From: JALZCH01 sp036387135
Lineage (GTDB): Bacteria > Acidobacteriota > Blastocatellia > Pyrinomonadales > Pyrinomonadaceae
DNA: 64,000 nt
Direction: 5' to 3'
NCBI GenBank assembly: GCA_036387135.1
Contig: DASVUH010000071.1
Coordinates: 1 to 64,000, forward strand
Shown here: positions 44,225 to 51,981 of the stretch, in pieces
How positions within the stretch are numbered: position 1 is the first letter of the stretch
Layout: each line of letters opens with the position of its first letter
Made by a program: the position numbers and the translations under genes
The notes under the pieces: generated by a model
Databases searched by the model: none
Told to the model about the DNA's origin: nothing
Seen by the model: only the letters and a program-made list of their open reading frames with translations

Positions 44225-44440
44225 ATGAAGACGATGAGCAATTTACAACTTGAACTTTTGCGGCTTTACGGCAACGGCGTGTCGGAGGAAAACCTGCTTG
44301 AAATAAAAACTATTCTTACCAAATATTTTGCTGACAAAGCGACCGATGCGATGGATAAGGTTTGGGATGAAAATAATTTGACCGAACAAACTATGATTGA
44401 TTGGACTAATGAACATAACCGCGCTGAGAGTCGTTCTTGA
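44225..44440 (+). CDS. Antitoxin-like protein of a PIN toxin-antitoxin pair
   Basis: A 71-residue helical acidic protein (MKTMSNLQLELLRLYGNG...). The pattern LLEIKTILTKYFADKATDAMDKVWDENNLTEQTMIDWTNEHNR matches small antitoxins that precede PIN-domain toxins in Cyanobacteria and Bacteroidetes. Its stop lies 29 bp inside the toxin reading frame, the usual overlap for such modules. It starts 8 bp after the mutase gene, so the module may ride on that transcript. A second in-frame ATG at 44234 is an alternative start. Confidence 0.72.
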   Translation: MKTMSNLQLELLRLYGNGVSEENLLEIKTILTKYFADKATDAMDKVWDENNLTEQTMIDWTNEHNRAESRS

Positions 44441-44848
44441 TACAAATATTTTAATCGCCGTTATTGGTAAAAAGTCGCCGTTCAGAGGATTTTTGACTGC
44501 ATTATTCAAGGCAGAATTATTCTTTGCGTATCCAACGATATTTTATTTGAGTATCGAGAAATTTTGGCGAAAAAGACGAGCCATGAAGTTGCCGAAAATG
44601 TCGTAAATTTCATCACTATCAATCCTTACACTGAAAAAACCGACATCTTTTTTAATTTCGGACTCATTTCAGAAGATGCGGACGATAACAAATTCGTTGA
44701 TTGCGCGATTGCTTCAAATGCCGTTTGTTTGGTTTCAAACGATAAACATTTTCAAGTTTTAAAGACGATTGATTTTCCGAAAGTTAAAGTTCTCGAATTA
44801 CAAGAATTTGAAGAAAAATACAAAACTGTTTTGACGGAAAACATTTAA
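44409..44848 (+). pseudogene. PIN-domain toxin gene broken by one frameshift
   Basis: The first part (LRVVLDTNILIAVIGKKSPFRG, from ATG 44409) is an intact PIN start with the first catalytic Asp. After GGATTTTTGAC (about 44489) the frame reads into FLTALFK... and stops at 44606. Adding one T to the T5 run restores FFDCIIQGRIILCVSNDILFEYREILAKK and joins it to the downstream frame SHEVAENVVNF...EDADDNKFVDCAIASNAVCLVSND...KYKTVLTENI. The restored protein has the PIN acidic quartet and about 146 residues. The break is either a real inactivation, leaving an orphan antitoxin, or a homopolymer sequencing error. Confidence 0.85.
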
Positions 44849-44867
44849 AAGTGATGTTTCAAAAAAT

Positions 44868-45326
44868 ATGATAAATCTGGTCAGAACAAACTCGGAGAAT
44901 CTCGATTTTTTGGAACTCGTTCGGCTGCTTGACCAAGATTTGCAAATTCGTGATGGTGATGAGCATTCGTTTTACGCGCAGTTTAATAAAATTGATAAAA
45001 TCCGACACGTGGTTGTGGCTTACGAAAGTGACGAGGCGGTTGGTTGCGGTGCGATTAAAGAGTATGCGGAAGGCGTGGCGGAAATTAAGCGGATGTTTGT
45101 GCGGGCGGAGCAGCGCGGGCGCGGAATTGCAAAAAGTATTTTATCCGAGTTGGAAATATGGGCGAGCGAGATTGGTTTTTCCGAATGTATTTTAGAAACC
45201 GGCTGGAATCAGCCTGAAGCAATCGGGCTTTATCAAAAATGCGGTTACGAAACGATTCCGAATTACGGGCAATATAGCGGTGTCGAGAACAGCGTTTGTA
45301 TGAAAAAGCTGCTCCGAAAGGAATAA
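44868..45326 (+). CDS. GNAT-family N-acetyltransferase
   Basis: A 152-residue protein with the GNAT fold: VAYESDEAVGCGAIKEY, GVAEIKRMFVRAEQRGRGIAKSILSELE (acetyl-CoA loop RGRGIA) and the C-terminal FSECILETGWNQPEAIGLYQKCGYETIPNYGQY. It resembles small GNATs of the PA4534/YafP-like type; the acceptor is unknown. It lies between the toxin-antitoxin remnant and the GT87 gene on the plus strand with small gaps. Together with those genes it interrupts the pair of mutase subunit genes. Confidence 0.85.
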   Translation: MINLVRTNSENLDFLELVRLLDQDLQIRDGDEHSFYAQFNKIDKIRHVVVAYESDEAVGCGAIKEYAEGVAEIKRMFVRAEQRGRGIAKSILSELEIWASEIGFSECILETGWNQPEAIGLYQKCGYETIPNYGQYSGVENSVCMKKLLRKE

Positions 45327-45354
45327 AACACAAAGAGATTTCTAATTTACAGAG

Positions 45355-46698
45355 ATGAAGCTTGTGAAAACCCTGTCGGCGGGTTTCATACTTGGCGTAC
45401 TTCTAATTATTGGCTCCGCTTTTGTGACTTCGCGTCATCATTGGGCGGATGTTCACGTTTATCATTCCGCGGCGCATTCTCTGTTTAATAAAGGGCGTAT
45501 TGATTTGTATTCAGCCGATTTTGCGGACGACGCAATAATGGATTACAGATATACGCCCTTTTTTCTATTTCTGGTATTCCCGTTTAGCTTTTTACCTTAT
45601 GAAGCAGCAGAGTTCGTCTGGCTGTGGCTTAATATCATTGCAGTTGTTCCGGCAATTATCGCAGTTAAGAGAGGTTTCGAGAAAACTGCAACAAATCCCC
45701 GCCGTATTTATCTTATTTTATTTCTATCTTTTCTGATTTGCGCAAAGCTGTTTTTTCCTTTAATAAGAAACCTAAACGTACATCTTCTAATACTCTGTCT
45801 GATTTTCGGCGCGTTTTATTTCCTTCTCAAACAAAAGAAATTACTTGCCGCCTTGTTAATGGCTCTGGCTATCACCGTTAAGATTGTTCCGGTTTTGACT
45901 CTGCCTTATTTCGCGCTCAAAAAACAATGGTTGTTCTTATCCGCGACTGTTGTTTTAGTCGTCGTTTTTAATTTGCTCCCGGCATTTTATTTCGGCGCGG
46001 ATTTAAATTTTAGGCTGTTGAACGATTGGTATAATCACGTTCTGGTTAACAACGAATTTCACGAGATTAACGGACCGCTAAATCTTTCGCTCAAAGGACA
46101 GCTAGAGCGTTATTTGGTCGGAGTTGATTATACAAAAAGAACTTTCGATCCTGATTACCAAAACGTCAACGTGATTTCCATATCTAAAAATCAAGCTGAT
46201 TGGATTTGGAGAATTTCGGTTATGGCAATGTCGGCTGGAACGTTGTTCCTAATTTGGTTTAGCTCAAAACTAAGGAACAGAATTAAGTTTTCAAACCAAA
46301 ACACTGAAAAATTAATTGACTCAAAAGATAATCTGTCTTCAAAAATGCCGAATCAATTCGATTCTTTCGCTTACAACGAATTTGGCTTGATGATTTGTTT
46401 GAGCCTGCTCATTGCGCCGCGCTCAAACGGATATTATTTTTTAGCTCTATTTTTTCCGCTGATACCCTTTATACACGCTGTTTTTCGCAATAAATCAAAG
46501 TTTAATATTCTGGCTTTCGGCTTGATTTTAACGTTGACCTGCATCTTGCCGTTGGTTCCCGGACGCTCCTTTCAAAGACTGTTGCTGGTGCTGGGAGTTG
46601 ATTTTTATACGGCGCTGACTTTATGGATTGCTCTGGCTTACAATTTGTATAAAGACAGCTTCAGCGTAAGAGACAAATTCACTGAAGTAATAAAATGA
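45355..46698 (+). CDS. GT87 / DUF2029 polyprenol-phosphate-dependent glycosyltransferase
   Basis: A 447-residue polytopic membrane protein with about ten transmembrane helices. The first periplasmic loop carries the GT-C style acidic motif ADVHVYHSAA and IMDYRYTPFFLF, typical of DUF2029/GT87 alpha-mannosyltransferases. Later motifs are RNLNVHLLILCLIFGA, ALAITVKIVPVLTLPYF and INGPLNLSLKGQLERYL. Such enzymes transfer mannose from polyprenyl phosphate onto lipoglycans on the outer face of the inner membrane. The codon pattern is somewhat more AT-rich than its neighbours. It sits inside the insertion between the mutase subunits. Confidence 0.85.
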   Translation: MKLVKTLSAGFILGVLLIIGSAFVTSRHHWADVHVYHSAAHSLFNKGRIDLYSADFADDAIMDYRYTPFFLFLVFPFSFLPYEAAEFVWLWLNIIAVVPAIIAVKRGFEKTATNPRRIYLILFLSFLICAKLFFPLIRNLNVHLLILCLIFGAFYFLLKQKKLLAALLMALAITVKIVPVLTLPYFALKKQWLFLSATVVLVVVFNLLPAFYFGADLNFRLLNDWYNHVLVNNEFHEINGPLNLSLKGQLERYLVGVDYTKRTFDPDYQNVNVISISKNQADWIWRISVMAMSAGTLFLIWFSSKLRNRIKFSNQNTEKLIDSKDNLSSKMPNQFDSFAYNEFGLMICLSLLIAPRSNGYYFLALFFPLIPFIHAVFRNKSKFNILAFGLILTLTCILPLVPGRSFQRLLLVLGVDFYTALTLWIALAYNLYKDSFSVRDKFTEVIK

Positions 46699-46789
46699 TT
46701 AATCTTACGCGCGTCGCTGTTCCGGTTTTATAGGGATTGTTTCCAAACTGTGCTATGTTTTCGTCACGCCTGATATTGATTTTTAATTT

Positions 46790-47542
46790 ATGTTTAAAAT
46801 TTTAACGTTCTCCGCGGTTGTGCTTTTGCTATCCGTAAATATTTTCGGTCGGCAAAGCGAGCTTTCGATTGTTCCCAAAGAAGTCACATATAAACGTCGC
46901 GGAGCCGACATCCCCGATAATAAAAAAACATTTACAGTTCGTTATCCGATTATCAAAAATCGTTTAAATCCTGTCCTTAAACGTAAAATCGAGAACACAA
47001 TCAGCTATTGGCGCGTTTTTAAAACTTCTCTGAGAGAAGAAATGAAATCGGATTGGACTTACAGCATAGATTATAAAGTTAATTATAACGATAACGGCGT
47101 CTTGGACATTACTTTGATAATCGAAGGCTCCGGCGCTTACCCGGATTCGGCGATTAAAAATTTAGTGGTTGATTTAAAGACCGGAAAACAACTTAGAACC
47201 GAAGATTTATTCAATAAAGCCGCGTTGCCGAAATTGCTTTCCGAAATTAGAAAAAAGATACGGAAACAAGAAAATGAAGCGATAAAGGAAACTCCTGAGC
47301 TAAAAGAAACGCTTTCCATCCAACGCAAATCTTCACCGGAGTTTCATCCGACGCCGGAACAAATAAATTGGAAACATCTCGAAGAGCTTTCAATTAACGA
47401 TAAAGGCGTGACTTTTCTTTACGACTACAATTTCCCTCACGTAATTCAGGCGCTCGAACCTGAAGGACGTTATTTCTTTGCTTACGCCGAACTCAAACCT
47501 TTTATTAAGCGCGACGGTTTACTTGCGCGATTTATTCGTTAA
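46790..47542 (+). CDS. Exported DUF3298-like protein
   Basis: A 250-residue protein with signal peptide (about 1-20, ending NIFGRQ). Motifs SGAYPDSAIKNLVVDLKTGKQLRTEDLFN and the C-terminal FLYDYNFPHVIQALEPEGRYFFAYAELKPFI correspond to the DUF4163/DUF3298 architecture of anti-sigma-V and lysozyme-resistance-like RsiV proteins. No transmembrane segment follows the signal peptide, so it is a soluble periplasmic protein or a lipid-free exoprotein. Function unknown. It ends 12 bp before the B12-binding subunit gene. Confidence 0.72.
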   Translation: MFKILTFSAVVLLLSVNIFGRQSELSIVPKEVTYKRRGADIPDNKKTFTVRYPIIKNRLNPVLKRKIENTISYWRVFKTSLREEMKSDWTYSIDYKVNYNDNGVLDITLIIEGSGAYPDSAIKNLVVDLKTGKQLRTEDLFNKAALPKLLSEIRKKIRKQENEAIKETPELKETLSIQRKSSPEFHPTPEQINWKHLEELSINDKGVTFLYDYNFPHVIQALEPEGRYFFAYAELKPFIKRDGLLARFIR

Positions 47543-47554
47543 AATAGTTAGTTT

Positions 47555-47959
47555 ATGACAGACAGAAAAATCAGAGTTTTAGTAGCCAAACCGGGACTCG
47601 ACGGACACGACCGCGGCGCGAAAGTTATTGCCCGCGCCTTGCGCGACGCCGGAATGGAAGTTATTTACACGGGGTTGCGGCAAACGCCGGAAATGATTGC
47701 CGCCGCCGCTTTGCAGGAAGATGTTGACGCGGTTGGAATCTCGATTCTTTCGGGCGCGCATAACACGCTTTGCCCGCGAATTGTCAACCTTTTGCGCGAA
47801 AGCGGAATGGACGACACGCTCGTGCTTGTCGGCGGAATCGTGCCGCAGGAAGATATCCAGCCGCTCAAAGCGAAAGGCGTTTCAGAGGTATTTTTGCCGG
47901 GTACTTCGACCGAAGACATCGTGAAATTTTTACGCGAAAACGTGAAAGAGCGCGATTAA
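47555..47959 (+). CDS. Cobalamin-binding small subunit of methylmalonyl-CoA mutase
   Basis: A 134-residue B12-binding domain. The base-off motif DxHxxG appears as LDGHDRG with Asp16, His18 and Gly21, His18 being the lower axial cobalt ligand. Then come VIYTGLRQTPEMIAAAALQEDVDAVGISILSGAH and VLVGGIVPQEDIQPLKAKGVSEVFLPGTST, typical of mutase C-terminal domains. It should pair with the large subunit encoded 3.3 kb upstream (42532-44217). Two-protein mutases of this kind occur in archaea and some bacteria. The MeaB-like GTPase chaperone is not in the window. Confidence 0.93.
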   Translation: MTDRKIRVLVAKPGLDGHDRGAKVIARALRDAGMEVIYTGLRQTPEMIAAAALQEDVDAVGISILSGAHNTLCPRIVNLLRESGMDDTLVLVGGIVPQEDIQPLKAKGVSEVFLPGTSTEDIVKFLRENVKERD

Positions 47960-47960
47960 A

Positions 47961-48305
47961 ATGAAATTATCGGTTGCCGAATTTTTAACACAATTACCGC
48001 AGCCGGCGAGCGATAAATACTCGGAAGGCGTGCCTTTTGTGACCGCTTTTGCGAACGGCACAATGTCAATCGAGCTATTTGCGCCGCGCGGCGCTGATTT
48101 GCAAACGCCTCATGAACAGGACGAGATTTATGTAGTAGTTTCGGGCAGCGGCGATTTTGTCAGGAACGGTGAATTCATAAATTTCACTGCCGGCGATGTG
48201 CTTTTCGTGCCAGCCGGAATGCCGCATCATTTTGAAAATTTTTCCGCAGATTTTGTAACCTGGGTGATTTTTTACGGCGCGAGAGGCGGCGAAAACAATC
48301 CATAA
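47961..48305 (+). CDS. Small cupin-domain protein
   Basis: A 114-residue single-domain cupin. Motif 1 is QTPHEQDEIYVVVSGSGDFVRNGE, with a His and two Glu-type ligands. Motif 2 is GDVLFVPAGMPHHFENFSADF with His ligands. It probably binds one metal and may be an isomerase, epimerase or ligand-binding protein. Its start is 1 bp after the B12-subunit gene stop, so it is translated from the same message; a role in the same acyl-CoA or propionate route is possible but not shown. Confidence 0.85.
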   Translation: MKLSVAEFLTQLPQPASDKYSEGVPFVTAFANGTMSIELFAPRGADLQTPHEQDEIYVVVSGSGDFVRNGEFINFTAGDVLFVPAGMPHHFENFSADFVTWVIFYGARGGENNP

Positions 48306-48336
48306 ACCGGAAACGGAGAATGAGTGATTTTGTTGT

Positions 48337-48930
48337 ATGAAAGCCGTTGATTCTCCGATTTTAATTGACACGCAAAATCACATCTCGGTCGTTCGATTCA
48401 ACCGCCCGAAAGAGCGCAACCCGCTTTCAGTCGCGGTTCTCAAAGAACTCGACCAAATTGTTTCCTCGCTCGATTCAAACATTAAAACCTTAATTTTTAC
48501 GGGCAGCAAGGACGTTTTTGCTTCCGGTGCGAATCTGCGTGAAATCGCCGCGCTCAAAACCAAAGGGGAAGCGCGCGAATTCGGTTTGCGCGGGCAGCGT
48601 TTAATGCAGAAAATTGCCGATTTGCCTTTTCCGACGATTGCCGCAGTCAACGGTTTTTGTTTCGGCGGCGCGTTCGATCTGGCTTTGGCTTGCAGCGTTA
48701 GAATCGCCGGCTCAAACGCAGTTTTCTCTCATCCGGGCGCGAATCTGGGGATTATAACGGGCTGGGGCGGCACGCAAAGGCTGCCGAGAATTGTCGGCGA
48801 AGCTAAGGCTCTGGAATTTTTTTTAACATCCAGAAGATTTTCCGCTGAAGAAGCTCTGCAAATCGGCTTGATTAGTCAAATCAGCGAAAACCCGCTCGAA
48901 ACGGCAATTAATTTGTTAAATCAACAATAA
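48337..48930 (+). CDS. Enoyl-CoA hydratase/isomerase, C-terminally short
   Basis: A 197-residue crotonase. It includes VVRFNRPKERNPLS, the oxyanion-hole region FTGSKDVFASGANLREIAAL, PTIAAVNGFCFGGAFDLALACSVRIAGSNAVFSHPGANLGIITGWGGTQRLPRIVG and FFLTSRRFSAEEALQIGLISQI. Normal family members have about 260 residues; the last three helices, used for trimerisation and CoA binding, are missing here. The gene ends in a clean TAA at 48930 and no continuation is seen in the other frames. It may be an active short form or a decayed copy; an intact crotonase is encoded at 49377-50135. Confidence 0.82.
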   Translation: MKAVDSPILIDTQNHISVVRFNRPKERNPLSVAVLKELDQIVSSLDSNIKTLIFTGSKDVFASGANLREIAALKTKGEAREFGLRGQRLMQKIADLPFPTIAAVNGFCFGGAFDLALACSVRIAGSNAVFSHPGANLGIITGWGGTQRLPRIVGEAKALEFFLTSRRFSAEEALQIGLISQISENPLETAINLLNQQ

Positions 48931-48946
48931 ATTCAAAAACAAACTA

Positions 48947-49363
48947 CTAATCGTCGCTCGACGAGCTTGAGTTGCTATCGCTTGAAGAGCCGGAATCGCT
49001 CGAACTCCAATCCGCATCGCTCGAACTTGAATCACTTGAAGAACTACTCCAATCCCAACTGTTGGAGGATTCGCTAGCGGTTTGCCAATTCTCATTGCCG
49101 GATGTTTCAGCAAAAGAATAGCTTTCCTGACTTGAAGATTGATAATCGGATTCAAACGGCGGATCGTTTGAAATATCAATCAAAGAGCCTGAATAATGAC
49201 GTTTTTTCTTAAAATGCGGTCTGGCGTGCTGGTGTAATTGATGTTGGGCTTTTTTGCGTTTTCGGCGTCTCAGCCAAATAAAAACAGCGATGGCAATAAT
49301 GGGTAGAAGAATCAAAAATCCGAGAACCAACAAAATAAATAAGCCGACGACAACTTCCAGCAT
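48947..49363 (-). CDS. Membrane-anchored Ser/Asp-rich low-complexity protein
   Basis: A 138-residue protein. An N-terminal transmembrane helix (MLEVVVGLFILLVLGFLILLP...) is followed by a basic stop-transfer RRRKRKK, a His-rich spacer (HQLHQHARPHF), SLIDISNDPPFESDY and a C-terminal tail of about 60 residues made almost only of Ser, Asp, Trp and Asn. The positive-inside rule puts the acidic tail in the cytoplasm. Similar Ser/Asp repeats are phosphorylated or bind cations in other proteins. No family is recognised. It ends 16 bp from the convergent crotonase gene at 48337-48930. Confidence 0.7.
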   Translation of the reverse strand: MLEVVVGLFILLVLGFLILLPIIAIAVFIWLRRRKRKKAQHQLHQHARPHFKKKRHYSGSLIDISNDPPFESDYQSSSQESYSFAETSGNENWQTASESSNSWDWSSSSSDSSSSDADWSSSDSGSSSDSNSSSSSDD

Positions 49364-49376
49364 GCAGGTCTCCTTA

Positions 49377-50135
49377 TTATGTCTTTTTCAAAAATCTGGC
49401 AATACCGTTCTGGCAATCATCCGTCATTCGAGCAATCGTATTGATGTCAACGCCCGATTGCAACGCGTTTTCAAACGTCATTCCGTCCATTTGATAAAGC
49501 AGTCGTTTCGACAACATCACCGCCGAACGCGAAACTTTTTCAAATCCGGCGAGATAATTTTTAACTGCCGATTCAAAATCTTCGTCCGCAAAAATCTGAT
49601 TAACAAGCCCGTATTTTTCCGCGCTTTCGGCGTCGAATTCCTGACCGAGCGTGATTAATTCAAACGCGCGTTTTTCCGAAACATTGCGCCGCAAAATCGC
49701 CATTACCATTGCCGGAACAAAACCAATCTTTGTTTCGGGATAACCGAACCGCGCAGTTTTTGTTGCCAAAACAAGATCGCAAGCCGTCGCCAGACCGCAG
49801 CCGCCCGCCAGCGCGCGCCCGTGAACCGCCGCAATCACGGGAATTTTAACTCTGCGAATCAAAGCAAACAATTCCATCAGATTTTCCGCATCCGACAAGT
49901 TTTCCAGAATCGAGCCTTCGGCAACTCGCTGTAAAACAGACAAATCCGCGCCGGAACAAAAATCAGTTCCCGCGCCGCGAATGACAACGGCTCGCAGCGA
50001 TTCGTTTTTATCGGCTTCGCGCAAATTGTCTTTGAGCGCGTTGATCAAAGCATCGTTAAGCGCATTACGCTTTTCCGGGCGATTGAGAGTTAGAAAGGCT
50101 GTCGAGCTTTCGATTTCAAAAATTAATTCAGACAT
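49377..50135 (-). CDS. Enoyl-CoA hydratase/isomerase family protein
   Basis: A full-length 252-residue crotonase: FLTLNRPEKRNALNDALI, VVIRGAGTDFCSGADLSVLQ, IPVIAAVHGRALAGGCGLATACDLVLATKTARFGYPETKIGFVPAMV and the C-terminal GMTFENALQSGVDINTIARMTDDCQNGIARFLKK. The Glu in GYPETKIG corresponds to a catalytic glutamate position. It could act in beta-oxidation or branched-chain or aromatic acyl-CoA breakdown, together with methylmalonyl-CoA mutase nearby. It is transcribed leftward between the cyanophycinase gene and the Ser/Asp-rich gene. Confidence 0.9.
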   Translation of the reverse strand: MSELIFEIESSTAFLTLNRPEKRNALNDALINALKDNLREADKNESLRAVVIRGAGTDFCSGADLSVLQRVAEGSILENLSDAENLMELFALIRRVKIPVIAAVHGRALAGGCGLATACDLVLATKTARFGYPETKIGFVPAMVMAILRRNVSEKRAFELITLGQEFDAESAEKYGLVNQIFADEDFESAVKNYLAGFEKVSRSAVMLSKRLLYQMDGMTFENALQSGVDINTIARMTDDCQNGIARFLKKT

Positions 50136-50186
50136 TTTTTAATAGAAATCCGGCGTGTGTGATTTTAACCGAAATTGCGAAAAAAT

Positions 50187-50996
50187 CTAATCAAGCAGTG
50201 GCTTCCAGTTTGCCAAATCAAAACGATAACCGGCGGCGAGGACGTGGACTTTAACGCCGAACAGCGAGAGCATATCGTTTTTGTTTAGATGGGCGAGATT
50301 TGAATAAGTAATGTCGCCGGCATCAATGATCGTCACGCTGCCTTCGCCGATGACGCGCAAAATGTCGGATTCGATGACAATCGCCGTGTTTTCGTCAATT
50401 CCGATGCCCAAATCGCGCGGATATTGAGCGACCGCCGCCAGCAGTCTCCGCAAACGACCGCGCTGTTCAAAATGCTGGTCAATCAAAACTCCGCTGACGA
50501 AATTCATTCCGGGCGCTAGCTCGACCGTGCCGAAATGATAAGCCGATTCGGGTTTTCCGCCCGCAATCATTATGTGCGACATCATCGCCGCTCCGGCGCT
50601 CGTTCCCGCGACGATGAGATTTTCGTTTTCGTAACGCTCGTGCAAAACGTCGTCAAGGTCGGTTCCGCCCAAAATCTGCGTAATTCTGGTTTGGCTGCCG
50701 CCGGTGAAAAAAACTCCCGTTGCGCGCTCGACTAATTTAATGATTTTCCGGTCGTTGCCGTGTTCGCGTTCGGTGATGTCGAGCGCGGCGACTTCCGCAA
50801 CGCCGAGACTGCGAAAAACTTCCAGATAAGAATCGGCGGTTTCAAGCGGATAACCGGAAGCGACCGCCGAAACAAAAATTCGGGCTTTGAGTCCGCCCGC
50901 CAGACGTACGAATTCGCGCAGAATCATGCTGTCGGCAGTTCGATTTTCCGCTCCGCCGATGATTACCAAAACGCCTTCTTTTCGCTTTTTCTTCAC
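50187..50996 (-). CDS. Cyanophycinase
   Basis: A 269-residue peptidase S51 family protein. It has LVIIGGAENRTADSMILREFVRLAGG, the nucleophile Ser133 in VAGTSAGAAMMSH, FFTGGSQTRITQILGG, VSGVLIDQHFEQRGRLRRLLAAV (His/Arg region) and IGIDENTAIV. It hydrolyses cyanophycin (multi-L-arginyl-poly-L-aspartate) to beta-Asp-Arg dipeptides in the cytoplasm. No cyanophycin synthetase or isoaspartyl dipeptidase is in the window. It starts with GTG 50996, and a strong terminator ends about 23 nt upstream, so expression probably depends on read-through of the structured leader at 51019-51165. Confidence 0.9.
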   Translation of the reverse strand: MKKKRKEGVLVIIGGAENRTADSMILREFVRLAGGLKARIFVSAVASGYPLETADSYLEVFRSLGVAEVAALDITEREHGNDRKIIKLVERATGVFFTGGSQTRITQILGGTDLDDVLHERYENENLIVAGTSAGAAMMSHIMIAGGKPESAYHFGTVELAPGMNFVSGVLIDQHFEQRGRLRRLLAAVAQYPRDLGIGIDENTAIVIESDILRVIGEGSVTIIDAGDITYSNLAHLNKNDMLSLFGVKVHVLAAGYRFDLANWKPLLD

Positions 50997-51018
50997 GACA
51001 GAAATTTAATCGAAAAAA

Positions 51019-51165
51019 CAAAAAAAAGGCGAGTCACGCGACTCGCCTCCACCCCTAGTTTGGTCTTTGGCACTTCTCTTCCCCGTAAAGCCATGACCAG
51101 TAGCCCTTCAAGAATGGTAAATTGCTTCACCATCATCCTCAGGAGACATTTAACAATTTAAACTG
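51019..51165 (-). ncRNA. Candidate structured leader RNA with terminator upstream of cyanophycinase
   Basis: On the minus strand an RNA from about 51165 can fold into an outer helix CUCC/GGAG (51145-51142 with 51050-51047). It encloses a hairpin AUGGU...ACCAU (51133-51129 with 51118-51114) and a hairpin UGGUC-A-UGGC...GCCA-AA-GACCA (51099-51090 with 51071-51061). A 9-bp GC-rich stem AGGCGAGTC/GACTCGCCT (51048-51027) follows with eight T. The terminator stem shares bases with the outer helix, as in riboswitches and attenuators. A 45-codon frame starting GTG would span it and overlap the cyanophycinase start (GTGA), so a leader peptide is the alternative. No known RNA class is recognised. Confidence 0.5.
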
Positions 51166-51196
51166 CAAAAAGTACCCGCACGGTACGCTCGCGTAC

Positions 51197-51233
51197 AAAA
51201 GAGCCGAAATTTCTGAGAAATTTCGGCTCTTTT
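51197..51233 (-). terminator. Bidirectional-looking terminator after the BON lipoprotein gene
   Basis: Perfect 17-bp arms AAAAGAGCCGAAATTTC and GAAATTTCGGCTCTTTT with a 3-nt loop, then T-runs of nine on the plus strand and four on the minus strand. It lies 20 bp after the BON gene stop, in that gene's reading direction. A small hairpin GTACGC-TC-GCGTAC (51183-51196) adjoins it. Confidence 0.85.
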
Positions 51234-51252
51234 TTCCAGGAAAGTGTGTTTA

Positions 51253-51846
51253 TTAGTGTTTCGCGTTGGCGTTGGTGCTATGGTTAGCATTCCCACTGTT
51301 CGTATTGCCGCCAACAACCGAAGCGTTCGGGTTGACCGTTAATTGATTAACAACGCTTGTCTTACCTTCAATTCCCTGCGCAACTTTTGCGGCTGATGCC
51401 TTTTGCTGTTGATTTGCGACCGTTCCTTTCAAAGTGATAACGCCGTTGGCAACATCAACATTGATTGTCGAATCGCGCAGATCGTTGGCAGCCAGCAAAG
51501 CGCTGCGAGTTTTGATCCAAATCCAGGAATCGCTTGCGCCCTGACCGATTGAGCCGCCGGCTCGACGCGCTTCGGCTTCAACGTTCGAACGATTGGCATT
51601 CGCTTCTTCGCGCGTCATATTGTAATTAAAATTGCTGTTACCCGAAGTGGTCGTGTTTGCATTCATCGCGCCGGTGTTTCCGGTGTTGCCTGTAATCGGG
51701 GCTTGATTTGAATTCACGACGCCAGCCGTGTTGTGATCCGCGCCCGCCGCTCTGTTAGCATTTGCATTGGTGCCTGGAGTCGTGCTGGCACAACTGCTGA
51801 TTGCCAAAGCCGCTCCGATTCCTAAAACTGTTAACTTGATGTTCAT
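51253..51846 (-). CDS. BON-domain lipoprotein (OsmY-like)
   Basis: A 197-residue protein with lipoprotein signal (LAISSC, Cys19). A long Asn/Thr/Gly-rich linker (about 20-95) follows, then one BON domain (about 106-168: SWIWIKTRSALLAANDLRDSTINVDVANGVITLKGTVANQQQKASAAKVAQGIEGKTSVVNQLTV). The C-terminal tail is again Asn-rich. BON proteins bind membranes or cell wall and are induced by osmotic and other stresses. Good ribosome binding site AAAGGAG. The neighbours (SDR, baeRF, dodecin) also suggest stress functions. The Asn-rich segments are low complexity and prone to length change. Confidence 0.88.
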   Translation of the reverse strand: MNIKLTVLGIGAALAISSCASTTPGTNANANRAAGADHNTAGVVNSNQAPITGNTGNTGAMNANTTTSGNSNFNYNMTREEANANRSNVEAEARRAGGSIGQGASDSWIWIKTRSALLAANDLRDSTINVDVANGVITLKGTVANQQQKASAAKVAQGIEGKTSVVNQLTVNPNASVVGGNTNSGNANHSTNANAKH

Positions 51847-51981
51847 CTTCTAACTCCTTTTATTTCCCTGTTTCATTTTAATGCACAAAATCGCATTTAA
51901 CATTTAAAAAGCAATATTTGTGCCGATTCAGACAAAGAACGATTGAATTTAATTAAACTTGCGCTCGTCCTTAAAAAAAAT

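Noticed and set aside
50760..51161. 133-codon plus-strand frame across the cyanophycinase start
   Set aside because: It runs antisense to the conserved cyanophycinase sequence and over the terminator; no ribosome binding site and no family resemblance.
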